DNA of 34,966 nucleotides from Thermoplasmata archaeon (GTDB lineage: Archaea > Thermoplasmatota > Thermoplasmata > Thermoplasmatales > GCA-001856825): the NCBI GenBank assembly GCA_023256475.1, contig JAGDXP010000010.1, forward strand, positions 1 through 34,966, read 5' to 3'. Both the position numbers and the translations under genes were made by a program. The first letter of the stretch is position 1, and the number at the start of each line of letters is the position of its first letter. The notes beneath the pieces were generated by a model. It did not search any database. It was not told the origin of the DNA and saw nothing but the letters and a program-made list of their open reading frames with translations. Shown here piece by piece: positions 1-7,695 of the stretch.

Positions 1-62
1 GGATTTGAACCCGTGTCACGAGCTCGACAGGCTCGTATGATAGGCCACTACACTACCGGGGC
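1..62 (-). tRNA. tRNA-Asp (GTC), 3' end cut by the window edge
   Basis: Reading the minus strand from 62, the acceptor strand GCCCCGG is followed by TA, a D-arm closed by GTGT/ATAC, and an anticodon stem CGAGC/GCTCG around the 7-base loop CTGTCGA. The loop places GTC at positions 34-36, so this is tRNA-Asp. The T-arm begins with ACGGG and TTCAAAT, and the gene runs off the window after two bases of the 3' T-stem. No intron is seen in the visible part. A TATA-like TTAAATAAAA lies about 25 bases upstream, at 82-91. Confidence 0.93.
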
Positions 63-81
63 TTCGGGCCTAATTATCAAA

Positions 82-91
82 TTTTATTTAA
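82..91 (-). promoter_or_regulatory. TATA box of tRNA-Asp
   Basis: TTAAATAAAA on the minus strand, centred about 25 bases before the tRNA 5' end at 62. It overlaps the stop codon of the upstream minus-strand gene (88-549), so the two genes are packed tightly. Confidence 0.5.
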
Positions 92-549
92 TGTTTTCCA
101 AATTTTTCCAATTCCTTCGAAGAATCCATATTGAGCTCTTTATTGAATAATCTATTAAGGGCGTTTATTTCTCCATTGATTATGTGTTTTAATGCAAATC
201 TTGTAAATGGATATAAAATTCCCCTGAGGTTAATATCCCCCGTGATGATTATTTTACCATATTCAAAATCGAATATCTGATAACCCTTCAACGGCCCCTT
301 TCCATAAATAATCTTTAACGCATTATTTTTTGAATCCCTGATTATTATTTCAATCTGCCTCTTTTTCCTAAAAGCCAATATTGATTCTCTGATGTATTCA
401 TATGTAGAGCCCTCTGAATCTTTTTTCTCCTCTATTTTCTTTATTTCTATATGGCCCTGCCAGATTCTAGTATCATCAAGACTTTCGAATAATTTTTGCC
501 AAGCATCCTGAGGCTGTTCTGAAAGGGGGAATTCTATTTCAAATAGCAT
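88..549 (-). CDS. hypothetical protein (153 aa)
   Basis: Unrecognised soluble protein of 153 residues. It has no membrane segment or signal peptide. The pattern is several beta-strand-like stretches with alternating charged and hydrophobic residues (residues 33-100), then an amphipathic C-terminal helix (about 112-140). That layout and size resemble the SRPBCC/START-like fold, but I see no diagnostic motif, so this is only a guess. The start is ATG and the gene is divergent from the aldo/keto reductase at 626. The tRNA-Asp promoter overlaps its stop codon. Codon use looks like that of its neighbours and there is a full open frame, so I consider it a real gene of unknown role. Confidence 0.7.
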   Translation of the reverse strand: MLFEIEFPLSEQPQDAWQKLFESLDDTRIWQGHIEIKKIEEKKDSEGSTYEYIRESILAFRKKRQIEIIIRDSKNNALKIIYGKGPLKGYQIFDFEYGKIIITGDINLRGILYPFTRFALKHIINGEINALNRLFNKELNMDSSKELEKFGKH

Positions 550-625
550 TTTATCTTTAAGTATATCAGAGGTTTATTCTTAATTTTTTGCCAAAGTTTA
601 TTAACAATAATCAACTAAATACTCA

Positions 626-1603
626 ATGAAATCCTTATTTGAAGAAAATCAGATTAACATCGGAGTAGGAACATGGCAGCTTGGGATGAAGGGTTGGGGG
701 AAGGACTACAGTTCTACTGAGGCCAAGGAATCATTAGAATTCCTGATAAGCAAAGGAATTAGATTCATTGACACTGCAGAGATCTACGGAAATGGGGAAT
801 CTGAGAGAAATGTAGGGGAGGTATTAAAAAATTTCAAGAGGGAACAATATTTTATAGCTACAAAGATCGCAGGCTCAAATTTTAAGGCTAACAAAATAAG
901 ACAGAGACTTAAAGGTAGTTTGGAAAGGCTTAATTCGGAATATATTGACTTATACCAGGTTCATTGGGAACCCAGTGCATATACAAATCTTAAGGATTCT
1001 TTTAAAGAGCTTGAGAATATTTGTAGGGAAGGTCTAATAAGGCATATTGGTGTGTCCAATTTTAGCAGCGAAAAATTAAGAGAAATTTCAAACTATCTTA
1101 AGGACTGTAAAGTAGAAAGCAATCAGATAAAATACAACATCATAGAGAGGCCGATCCAAAAGGAGATCAATTATCTTAATGAAAATAATATTAAAATTAT
1201 AGCTTGGAGCCCTCTTGGCCAGGGATTTTTAACTGGTAAATATATGGAAAAGAAACCAGCAGGTTTTATAAGAAGGGTCAACAGTCTCTTCCGTAAGGAA
1301 TCATTGGAAAAATACACTCCTTTACTCAATTATATAAAGAATAAATCACAGGAACTGAATATTTCCCCTGCAACTCTGGTTCTCTCATACGAAATTAAGA
1401 AAGGGGTTGTACCAATACCTGGCTTCAAAAATAGAAAGCAGGCAGAGGATATAATAAAAGTCTTAACATTCAACTTGGATGACCAGATCGTAAGGGAAAT
1501 TGACAAAATAGCTGAGCCTATTATAAAAAGGTATTCAAAAATGGGTTTCTATCCTCCATACTTACCAAATTTTGTGGTTAATATCATAATTCGGTGGTTT
1601 TAA
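626..1603 (+). CDS. aldo/keto reductase
   Basis: NAD(P)H-dependent oxidoreductase of the aldo/keto reductase superfamily, 325 residues, with a TIM-barrel pattern. The catalytic tetrad is visible: D49 and Y54 in FIDTAEIYG, K80 in FIATKI and H113 in YQVHWEP. The C-terminal cofactor region PIPGFKNRKQAED is also typical. The substrate cannot be told from sequence. A TTTATTAA element about 25 bases upstream (near 598-605) and the lack of an SD fit a leaderless transcript starting at this ATG. The C-terminal end is rich in aromatic residues and isoleucine (residues about 305-325). The gene is followed by a strong dyad and then the mevalonate operon, which has its own TATA box, so it is probably a separate transcription unit. 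Confidence 0.92.
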   Translation: MKSLFEENQINIGVGTWQLGMKGWGKDYSSTEAKESLEFLISKGIRFIDTAEIYGNGESERNVGEVLKNFKREQYFIATKIAGSNFKANKIRQRLKGSLERLNSEYIDLYQVHWEPSAYTNLKDSFKELENICREGLIRHIGVSNFSSEKLREISNYLKDCKVESNQIKYNIIERPIQKEINYLNENNIKIIAWSPLGQGFLTGKYMEKKPAGFIRRVNSLFRKESLEKYTPLLNYIKNKSQELNISPATLVLSYEIKKGVVPIPGFKNRKQAEDIIKVLTFNLDDQIVREIDKIAEPIIKRYSKMGFYPPYLPNFVVNIIIRWF

Positions 1604-1610
1604 TCGCTAA

Positions 1611-1633
1611 TTGTCGAATGACGCATTCGGCAA
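1611..1633. promoter_or_regulatory. 10-bp dyad upstream of the HMG-CoA synthase promoter, possible operator
   Basis: TTGTCGAATG, loop ACG, CATTCGGCAA: nine Watson-Crick pairs and one G-T pair. It sits between the aldo/keto reductase stop (1603) and the TATA box of the next gene (1636-1645). No T-tract follows it, so a protein-binding site is more likely than an intrinsic terminator. The function is inferred. Confidence 0.5.
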
Positions 1634-1635
1634 AG

Positions 1636-1645
1636 GATAAATATG
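1636..1645 (+). promoter_or_regulatory. TATA box of the mevalonate-entry operon
   Basis: GATAAATATG, centred about 24 bases before the ATG at 1664, consistent with a leaderless transcript. It abuts the 1611-1633 dyad. Confidence 0.55.
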
Positions 1646-1663
1646 AAATGAGTATAACAATGC

Positions 1664-2713
1664 ATGGCATCAATAGTTTCATATGGGTCCTATATCCCTA
1701 GATATAGAATTAAAGCAGAGGAGATAGCAAGGATATGGGGCGAAAATCCTGATAATATTAAAAATGGTTTAATGGTTTATAGTAAATCGGTACCAGCCCC
1801 TGATGAAGATGTTTTAACAATTTCTACAGAAGCCGCAAGGTATGCTATAAATAGATGGGGCAAGGAAAATAGGGGGAAAATCGGTGCTATTTATGTTGGT
1901 TCTGAGAGCCATCCATATGCCGTTAAGCCAACTGCTTCTATTTTGGTAGAGTCTTTGGGACTTGATTACAACATTATGGCAGCAGATTATGAATTCGCAT
2001 GCAAAGCTGGAACCGCAGCGATGCAGAATGTAATTGGTCTTGTTGACAGTGACATGATAGAATATGGGATGGCCATAGGTGCAGACACATCACAGGGTGC
2101 TCCCGGTGATGCCTTGGAATATTCGGCTTCTGCCGGAGGAACAGCTTTTATTATTGGCAAAAAGGGTATAGCCGATATTAACAGAACATATTCATTCACA
2201 ACAGATACTCCAGATTTCTGGAGGAGGGAAGGGGAGAAGTATCCATCCCATGGAGGCAGATTCACAGGAGAGCCAGCTTATTTCAAGCATGTCCTGACTG
2301 CAGCAAAAAAGATGATGGAATTAATGAACACCAAGCCAGAGGATTACGATTATGCTGTATTCCACCAGCCTAACGGTAAGTTTCCTACTAGGGCTGCAAA
2401 AATGTTAGGATTTAAGGATTCACAGATTGAAGAGGGTTTGATGACCCCGTACATAGGCAACACATATTCGGATTCTATGATAATAGGGTTGTCAGCAATC
2501 TTAGATAAAGCTGAACCAGGTGATAGAATCCTAGCAGTTGCATTTGGTAGTGGAGCGGGGTCAGACGCATTCGACATCACTGTTAATGATTCTATAAAAT
2601 CATTCAACAGGGATTTAGCCCCAACCGTAAGAAAGCAATTGGAAAATCCCATATGGGTAGATTATGCAAATTATGTGAAGTTTAGAAAGAAAATAATCAT
2701 GAGGGGGGATTAA
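1664..2713 (+). CDS. hydroxymethylglutaryl-CoA synthase
   Basis: Condenses acetyl-CoA with acetoacetyl-CoA to HMG-CoA, the committed entry to archaeal isoprenoid lipid synthesis. It is a 349-residue thiolase-fold protein of the archaeal type. The catalytic set is visible: E81 in VGSESHPYA, nucleophile C113 in FACKAGTAA and H234 in FHQPNGKFP. The C-terminal GSGAGSDAF loop is also present. It is the first gene of a tight three-gene operon with a thiolase homologue (1 base gap) and a DUF35 protein (adjacent). In archaea these three are known to form one complex with a shared CoA site. The start is ATG 1664, with a TATA box 24 bases upstream. An ATG at 1660 is in another frame. The stop overlaps the GGGGGGAT SD of the next gene. 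Confidence 0.96.
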   Translation: MASIVSYGSYIPRYRIKAEEIARIWGENPDNIKNGLMVYSKSVPAPDEDVLTISTEAARYAINRWGKENRGKIGAIYVGSESHPYAVKPTASILVESLGLDYNIMAADYEFACKAGTAAMQNVIGLVDSDMIEYGMAIGADTSQGAPGDALEYSASAGGTAFIIGKKGIADINRTYSFTTDTPDFWRREGEKYPSHGGRFTGEPAYFKHVLTAAKKMMELMNTKPEDYDYAVFHQPNGKFPTRAAKMLGFKDSQIEEGLMTPYIGNTYSDSMIIGLSAILDKAEPGDRILAVAFGSGAGSDAFDITVNDSIKSFNRDLAPTVRKQLENPIWVDYANYVKFRKKIIMRGD

Positions 2714-2714
2714 A

Positions 2715-3875
2715 GTGAGGGATGTTTACATAGTAGGAGTGGGGACGACTAAATTTGGAGAACTGTGGGACAAAAGCCTGAGAGATTTAGCTACTGAAGC
2801 TGGTTTAAAGGCAATAACCGATGCAGGAATATATTCAGAAGATGTAAATGCACTTTATGGTGCTAACACATCGGCAGGGCAGTTCATAGATCAAGAACAC
2901 ATAGCATCTCTAATTGCGGATGCTGCAGGTTTATCTGAATTGGGAATCCCCTCCATTAGGATAGAGGCAGGGTCAGCAAGCGGTGGTGCGGCCTTGCATG
3001 AAGCTTATTTGGCAGTAGCCTCAGGAAAGTATGATACGGTGGTTGTTGGTGGCGTGGAGAAAATGACCGATGTTCCTCCAGAGGAAGCCAATAAAATTAT
3101 TGGTGGATCCCTGGATGCCGAGTGGGAAACTTTCTTTGGTGTAACAGAGGCATCTTTAGCAGCAATGATCGCTAAGAGGTTGGAGTATGAAGGGAAGATA
3201 AGGAGGGAAGATTACGCTTCTATTCCAGTTGTTTCCCACAGGCACGGATCTATGAACGAAACCTCACATTTCAGGAATGCTATAAAATTGGAAGATGTTC
3301 TAAAAGCATCTTACGTGGCACAGCCTCTTACGGTGTTTGATTCCGCTCCACTCAGTGATGGGGCTTCTGCAGTAGTAATTAGCGCAAATCGTACATTAAT
3401 AAATGCTTCAGAAAATCCGGTTAAGATTCTTTCATCTGAGATTTCCACAGATTATCTTTCACTTCATGATAGATCCAGCATTCATTCAATCAATGCATTC
3501 AAAAGAAGCTCAAAAAAGGCCTTGGAATCTGCTAAAATTACCAAGGAAAAGGTGGATATTCTGGAATTGCACGACTCATACAGCATAGTGGGACTTTTAC
3601 AATTGATGGAGCTTTACGGCGAAAAGGAAGCTTTGGATTTAGTTAGGAATGAAGAGTTATATTGGAATAAATCAAGACCAACTAATACATCCGGTGGATT
3701 GAAAGCACACGGGAATCCACTTGGAGCTGTTGGTATTTATCAGGTTGTAGAAGCTGCGCTTCAGTTAAGGGGCAAGGCAGGGCAAAGGCAGGTAAAAGGT
3801 GCAAGATATGCGCTTTTGCACAATATGGGTGGTATAGGTGCAACATCGGTCACAACAGTTTTGGGGGTGGAGTAG
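2715..3875 (+). CDS. thiolase-family protein (acetyl-CoA acetyltransferase homologue) lacking cysteine
   Basis: Archaeal SCP-x-type thiolase homologue, 386 residues, expected by position to make acetoacetyl-CoA for the HMG-CoA synthase upstream. The fold signatures are present: FGELWD (15-20), GVEKMTD (113-119), the SDGASA loop, HDSYS (286-290), SGGLKA (326-331) and HNMGG near the C-terminus. However, the nucleophile motif, normally like EAACASG, reads EAGSASG, with Ser at position 87. The GHP motif reads GNP (N334). I find no Cys anywhere in the protein. Normal Cys-based thiolase chemistry therefore looks impossible. It may use Ser, act as a scaffold in the HMGS/DUF35 complex, or have another function. 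The start is GTG, preceded by the SD GAGGGGGGAT at 2701-2710 that overlaps the upstream stop. Confidence 0.9.
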   Translation: MRDVYIVGVGTTKFGELWDKSLRDLATEAGLKAITDAGIYSEDVNALYGANTSAGQFIDQEHIASLIADAAGLSELGIPSIRIEAGSASGGAALHEAYLAVASGKYDTVVVGGVEKMTDVPPEEANKIIGGSLDAEWETFFGVTEASLAAMIAKRLEYEGKIRREDYASIPVVSHRHGSMNETSHFRNAIKLEDVLKASYVAQPLTVFDSAPLSDGASAVVISANRTLINASENPVKILSSEISTDYLSLHDRSSIHSINAFKRSSKKALESAKITKEKVDILELHDSYSIVGLLQLMELYGEKEALDLVRNEELYWNKSRPTNTSGGLKAHGNPLGAVGIYQVVEAALQLRGKAGQRQVKGARYALLHNMGGIGATSVTTVLGVE

Positions 3876-4280
3876 ATGAGTGACGTTCCAAGGTTCTGGA
3901 GGGAATCCAATCACAGGTACAGATTAGTGGGTACCAAATGTAACAATTGCGGAAGCATATTCTTCCCGCCCAGGGATGTTTGTCCGAAATGCAGAAGGGA
4001 AAGCATTGGAAAGATGCAAGAACTGGAGCTTTCAGGATACGGCGAGGTTTATAGTTATACAATAGTACATGATGGTCTAGAACCATTTAAATTCCAGGTA
4101 CCATACATTATGGCTATGATTAAGACAGATGAAGGTCCGCTGATTACGGGGCAAATCGTTGATGCGGATCCGTCAGAAGTTAAGATAGGGTCCAGGGTGA
4201 GGGTCACTTTACGGCGCATAAGGGAAGAGGGTAAAACGGGAATTATACAATATGGCTACAAATTTGTTTTAGAAAAATAA
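3876..4280 (+). CDS. DUF35 zinc-ribbon/OB-fold protein of the thiolase-HMGS complex
   Basis: A 134-residue protein with an N-terminal zinc ribbon, C22-x2-C25 and C36-x2-C39, followed by an OB-fold (about 50-134). This is the DUF35 architecture. In archaea the DUF35 protein is the third partner of the acetoacetyl-CoA thiolase/HMG-CoA synthase complex and holds the two enzymes together. Here the ATG directly abuts the thiolase stop, with the SD GGGGGTGGAG at 3863-3872 inside the end of the thiolase gene, so translation is probably coupled. All four zinc ligands are present, unlike the degenerate active site of the neighbouring thiolase homologue. A T-tract follows the stop. Confidence 0.92.
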   Translation: MSDVPRFWRESNHRYRLVGTKCNNCGSIFFPPRDVCPKCRRESIGKMQELELSGYGEVYSYTIVHDGLEPFKFQVPYIMAMIKTDEGPLITGQIVDADPSEVKIGSRVRVTLRRIREEGKTGIIQYGYKFVLEK

Positions 4281-4287
4281 ATTTTTT
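4271..4287. terminator. convergent T-tract terminators
   Basis: An A-rich run (4273-4280) and T6 (4282-4287) sit between the convergent DUF35 and FKBP stops, giving U-rich 3' ends on both strands. Archaeal termination at T-tracts is known; use here is inferred. Confidence 0.4.
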
Positions 4288-5089
4288 AATTAACTTTTAT
4301 TATATCCACATAGAAATATAAGGTTCTTCCAGCTAGATATGGATTCTTGTTTAATTCAAAGTATGTACTTCCTACATAGGAAATATATGCTCCATTTGGA
4401 AGTATGGTTCCATTGGTCACAGCAAAGTAATAAGATATGGTGTTGTTGGAGTTTATGGAATCGGGCACGATGCTAAACCCATTTACACCCTGATATGGGA
4501 AGTACTGAACCCCTATCTGTGGTATGTTTTGTATGTAGACATAATATTGATTGTATGAAGTAACCTGAACTGGCCATCCATAAATGGGTGAAGTCAAGAG
4601 TTCACCTGTAACTGGGAAGACTTTGAATAGGGAAGTGAACTGGTTAAAAGTTAATTTCTGGGTTATGCTAACGTAGCCTGAAATATTGATTTTGGAAATT
4701 AAACTTGCATTTATATTTCCATATCCCAGATTTGGTGGTACAACAATTATTCCACTTTGTCCCTGAGCCATCCCTATTAGGCCTTGATCAAACCCCTTTA
4801 TCATCTGACCCGAACCCACGGTATCGTTTAGGGGGGTGAAGGGTGGATGATAAGTAAAGTCCGGAGCCTTGGGATAGGTTGTATTATTGTTGGCCACTGA
4901 AGCCATATTTGTATCAAATATTAGGTTGGTTCCGTCAACTATAATGTATCCATAATACCAGAGAGAGACCGTTGATCCGTCCGTTATAATTTTCAATTTC
5001 GGTTGTTCATAATAGTATACTGAATATGCAGCTATAGGTACTATTATTACTAGTGCCATGAGGACTATTATTAATTTCCTGGGATCCAT
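4286..5089 (-). CDS. membrane-anchored FKBP-type peptidyl-prolyl isomerase
   Basis: A 267-residue protein with an N-terminal signal anchor (hydrophobic residues about 6-26 after DPRK), so the rest should lie outside the cytoplasm. FKBP landmarks are GSGQMIKGFDQGL (92-104), VVPPNLGYG (116-124) and the final strand LAGRTLYFYVDI near the C-terminus. About 120 residues lie between GYG and the last strand, as in long archaeal FKBPs with a chaperone insert domain. The insert is rich in Tyr, Asn, Gly and Pro and has several N-x-S/T sites. The role would be folding of exported proteins. I chose ATG 5089 because a TATATATGG box lies about 26 bases upstream. Earlier in-frame starts would cross into the divergent gene. 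Confidence 0.85.
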   Translation of the reverse strand: MDPRKLIIVLMALVIIVPIAAYSVYYYEQPKLKIITDGSTVSLWYYGYIIVDGTNLIFDTNMASVANNNTTYPKAPDFTYHPPFTPLNDTVGSGQMIKGFDQGLIGMAQGQSGIIVVPPNLGYGNINASLISKINISGYVSITQKLTFNQFTSLFKVFPVTGELLTSPIYGWPVQVTSYNQYYVYIQNIPQIGVQYFPYQGVNGFSIVPDSINSNNTISYYFAVTNGTILPNGAYISYVGSTYFELNKNPYLAGRTLYFYVDIIKVN

Positions 5090-5098
5090 TGTTTCCGC

Positions 5099-5120
5099 TA
5101 TATTAACTATCCATATATAC
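5099..5120. promoter_or_regulatory. divergent promoter pair
   Basis: Two AT boxes lie in 40 bases. CTATATTAA (centre about 5102) is 27 bases before GTG 5129 on the plus strand. TATATATGG (minus, centre about 5115) is 26 bases before ATG 5089. Both spacings fit leaderless transcripts, and the two promoters interleave. Confidence 0.5.
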
Positions 5121-5128
5121 TTTAATAA

Positions 5129-6013
5129 GTGCGAAAAATAGTTAGATTTAGGAAGAATCACCTTGCAGTGAAATACAAATATTATGCCTCTCTGATATTT
5201 ATTGCATTCATTTGGGGATCTACATTCCCCATCATAAAGGAAACCTTATCATTTGTGGATCCACTATCATTTCTTTTTTTTAGATTCCTGGTGGCTTCAG
5301 TTATAGTTTTGCCATTCATCATACGGAGAATCAATAGAAACATAGCCATATATGGCTCAATAGTGGGGGTAACGCTGTTTTTTGGATATCTCACGCAAAC
5401 TTTTGGATTGGAGTATACGACACCATCCATGTCTGGTCTCATAACAGGATTGTACGTGGTTCTAACACCAGTATTATCTGTATTTTTCTTAAAGAGGAAA
5501 ATGGTGAAGATTGAGATTCTACTGGCATCAGTTGCGTTCTTAGGGGTCGCATTGATGAGCTTATCAACTTCTTCTGGTGAATTGATAGGAAACATACTCA
5601 CTCTATTTTGTGCCATATCATATGCATTGCAGATAATACTAACGGAAAAATATCTAAAGGATGGGGATGCACTTCAATTTACATTTTTCCAGTTGTTGAT
5701 GGTTGCACTTTTGAGCCTAGCATTTCATCCTCAGGCAATTCTAAATTTTACTAAAATTGAGATACCGTATGTGCTGTTCTCAGTGTTATTCAATGCAATA
5801 CTTGGATCTGCCCTGGCAATTTTTATAATGAGTGTGGCCATAAAAAACACAAACTCCTATATATCGGCCCTTATTTTGATAAGTGAACCTCTTTTTGCAG
5901 TACTGGTATCTACAATTGTATTTAAATATCCAATAAATGTTCAAACTATAATTGGAGGATCCCTGATAATAATTTCAATGATCTTCGCAATAAGAATAGA
6001 GAATAAAAAATAA
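5129..6013 (+). CDS. EamA/DMT-family transporter
   Basis: A 294-residue integral membrane protein with about ten hydrophobic segments in two homologous halves. The family signature FIWGSTFPIIKE follows the short basic N-terminus, and a second EamA half starts near residue 150. These are drug/metabolite transporters, usually exporters or importers of amino acids or other small metabolites; the substrate is not predictable. The start is uncertain. GTG 5129 has a TATA-like box 27 bases upstream and adds a basic RKIVRFRKN segment. GTG 5168 gives the more usual short N-terminus and follows an AGGAAG sequence. The gene is divergent from the FKBP and convergent with uS10. Confidence 0.88.
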   Translation: MRKIVRFRKNHLAVKYKYYASLIFIAFIWGSTFPIIKETLSFVDPLSFLFFRFLVASVIVLPFIIRRINRNIAIYGSIVGVTLFFGYLTQTFGLEYTTPSMSGLITGLYVVLTPVLSVFFLKRKMVKIEILLASVAFLGVALMSLSTSSGELIGNILTLFCAISYALQIILTEKYLKDGDALQFTFFQLLMVALLSLAFHPQAILNFTKIEIPYVLFSVLFNAILGSALAIFIMSVAIKNTNSYISALILISEPLFAVLVSTIVFKYPINVQTIIGGSLIIISMIFAIRIENKK

Positions 6014-6020
6014 TTTTTTT
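6005..6020. terminator. convergent A/T-tract terminator
   Basis: A6 at 6005-6010 and T7 at 6014-6020 lie between the convergent transporter and uS10 stops, giving a U-tract at the 3' end of both transcripts. It is the likely end of the str operon. Confidence 0.45.
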
Positions 6021-6333
6021 ATTGTTGGAGCTTTACTTCTATGTTGATACCATCTGGCAACTGAATCCTCATGACCTGCCTTATGGTCCTCTCATCGCCG
6101 TCGATGTAGATGAGCCTCCTATGCACCCTCATCTCCCATCTATCCCAAGTTGCAGTACCAGCACCGTTGGGTGCCTTCCTGACCGGTACAATCAACCTTT
6201 TGGTGGACAGAGGAATTGGTCCTCTCATTTCCACCCCAGTCCTGGATGTGAGCTCCTTAATTTCCTTGCAGACACTTTCTACCTTTTTGACGTCTGTTCC
6301 TGATAGGGAGATCTTCATCTTATAGGAGGCCAT
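6019..6333 (-). CDS. rps10: 30S ribosomal protein uS10
   Basis: Small-subunit protein S10, 104 residues, the usual archaeal length. It shows the conserved [10 protein letters not shown] loop (37-46) and [10 protein letters not shown] (66-75). It is the last gene of the str operon, 11 bases after EF-1A, the common archaeal order. The ATG is preceded by the SD GGTGA about 5 bases upstream. The stop is followed by a T-tract shared with the convergent transporter gene. It should be highly expressed and needs no promoter of its own. Confidence 0.96.
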   Translation of the reverse strand: MASYKMKISLSGTDVKKVESVCKEIKELTSRTGVEMRGPIPLSTKRLIVPVRKAPNGAGTATWDRWEMRVHRRLIYIDGDERTIRQVMRIQLPDGINIEVKLQQ

Positions 6334-6344
6334 TGTTCACCACT

Positions 6345-7625
6345 TTACTGTGTTTTCTTTTCCACGTCAATGCATTGTCCTGCAGCCACTGTCTGTCCCA
6401 TATCTCTAACGGCGAACCTTGCCATGGGCGGGAATTCAGACACCTTCTCAATAACCATTGGCTTGGTTGGGACAACCTTTACAATTGCGACATCTCCAGT
6501 TTGGATGTGGCTTGGGTGCTCTTCTTTTGTTGTACCGTTTCTCGGATCAATGGTCTTCAATATCTCAGTGATTGTGCAAGCTACCTGTGCGGTATGTGCA
6601 TGGAACACCGGTGTATAACCTGGTGCTATCACTGACGGATGATTCAGAACAACTATCTGTGCTGTAAAGCTTGAGACCACTGTTGGAGGATTTGTTGGAT
6701 GTCCTGCTACATCTCCTCTCCTTATATCAGTCTTTGAAATACCCCTCACGTTGAATCCGATGTTATCTCCGGGTTCTGCCTGCTGCAATGGTTCATGATG
6801 CATTTCAATGGATTTGACATCTCCTGATTTATGGGATGGTTCAAATACTACTTGGTCTCCTACCTTCAATACACCTGTTTCGACCCTACCAACAGGAACA
6901 GTTCCGATACCCGTAATGGAATATACATCCTGAATTGGCAGTCTTAATGGTTTGTCAATTGGCTTCGGTGGTACCTGTAATGAGTTTAATGCCTCCAGCA
7001 GCGTTGGGCCATTCCACCATGGCATGTTGGGGCTCTTTTTCATTATGTTGTCTCCCTTGTATCCAGATATAGGGAGAATTGGTACATTCTTATATCCTAC
7101 GGATGCCAATAGCTGCTCGACCTGCTTCTTGACCTCTTCAAACCTCTTTTGTGAATAAGGTGGCTGAGTAGCGTCCATTTTGTTAATACCAACGATCATT
7201 TGATTGACACCAAGGGTCCTTGCTAGGAACACGTGCTCCCTTGTCTGAGCCATGACACCTTCTCCTTCTCTTGCTGATACTATTAATAAGGCGGCATCAG
7301 CTTGGCTGGTACCTGTTATCATGTTCTTAACAAAGTCCCTGTGTCCAGGTGCATCAATTAGAGTGAAATAGTATTTGTCAGTTTCAAATTTCCTGTGAGC
7401 TACATCAATTGTAACTCCTCTTTCTCTCTCTTCCTTTAGCCTATCCATAACCCAGGCAAATTCGAAGGTTGCCTTTCCTTTCTCTTCTGCTTCCTTTCTA
7501 TATTCTTCAATTATATGGGGTGGAATTTCCCCATGCTCGAATAGTATTCGACCTACTGTTGTTGATTTACCATGGTCAACGTGACCGATTGTTACCAAAT
7601 TCAGATGTGGTTTTTGTGTTGCCAT
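6345..7625 (-). CDS. tuf: translation elongation factor EF-1A (aEF1A)
   Basis: GTPase that brings aminoacyl-tRNA to the ribosome, 426 residues. G-motifs are seen in order: GHVDHGKS (14-21), DAPG (91-94) and NKMD (148-151), followed by the two beta-barrel domains with the archaeal/eukaryal features of EF-1 alpha rather than EF-Tu. It lies after EF-2 in the str operon but, unlike the other internal genes, is separated by 70 bases. That gap carries a TATA element and a strong GGAGGT SD nine bases before the ATG. It therefore probably has an additional promoter of its own, fitting the need for more EF-1A than EF-2. Confidence 0.97.
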   Translation of the reverse strand: MATQKPHLNLVTIGHVDHGKSTTVGRILFEHGEIPPHIIEEYRKEAEEKGKATFEFAWVMDRLKEERERGVTIDVAHRKFETDKYYFTLIDAPGHRDFVKNMITGTSQADAALLIVSAREGEGVMAQTREHVFLARTLGVNQMIVGINKMDATQPPYSQKRFEEVKKQVEQLLASVGYKNVPILPISGYKGDNIMKKSPNMPWWNGPTLLEALNSLQVPPKPIDKPLRLPIQDVYSITGIGTVPVGRVETGVLKVGDQVVFEPSHKSGDVKSIEMHHEPLQQAEPGDNIGFNVRGISKTDIRRGDVAGHPTNPPTVVSSFTAQIVVLNHPSVIAPGYTPVFHAHTAQVACTITEILKTIDPRNGTTKEEHPSHIQTGDVAIVKVVPTKPMVIEKVSEFPPMARFAVRDMGQTVAAGQCIDVEKKTQ

Positions 7626-7634
7626 ATTCTATTT

Positions 7635-7681
7635 ACCTCCATTATATATTTAGCTTGCCTTTATTTATTTTCCATATATAT
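7635..7681 (-). promoter_or_regulatory. internal promoter and SD of EF-1A
   Basis: On the minus strand, GATATATATGG (about 7672-7682) is a TATA element placing a transcription start near 7650. GGAGGT (7635-7640) is an SD nine bases before the ATG at 7625. This would add transcription within the str operon. Confidence 0.55.
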
Positions 7682-7695
7682 CCTTATCGATTTTC

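Noticed and set aside
1987-2652. Two antisense open frames inside HMG-CoA synthase
   Set aside because: They mirror the codon pattern of a clearly real gene and have no motif of their own.
5090-5161. Longer N-terminus for the FKBP gene
   Set aside because: It would cover both divergent promoters and the start of the transporter gene, and would place a polar segment before the signal anchor.
6022-7158. Several plus-strand open frames across uS10 and EF-1A
   Set aside because: Shadows of highly biased codon use in conserved translation genes on the minus strand.
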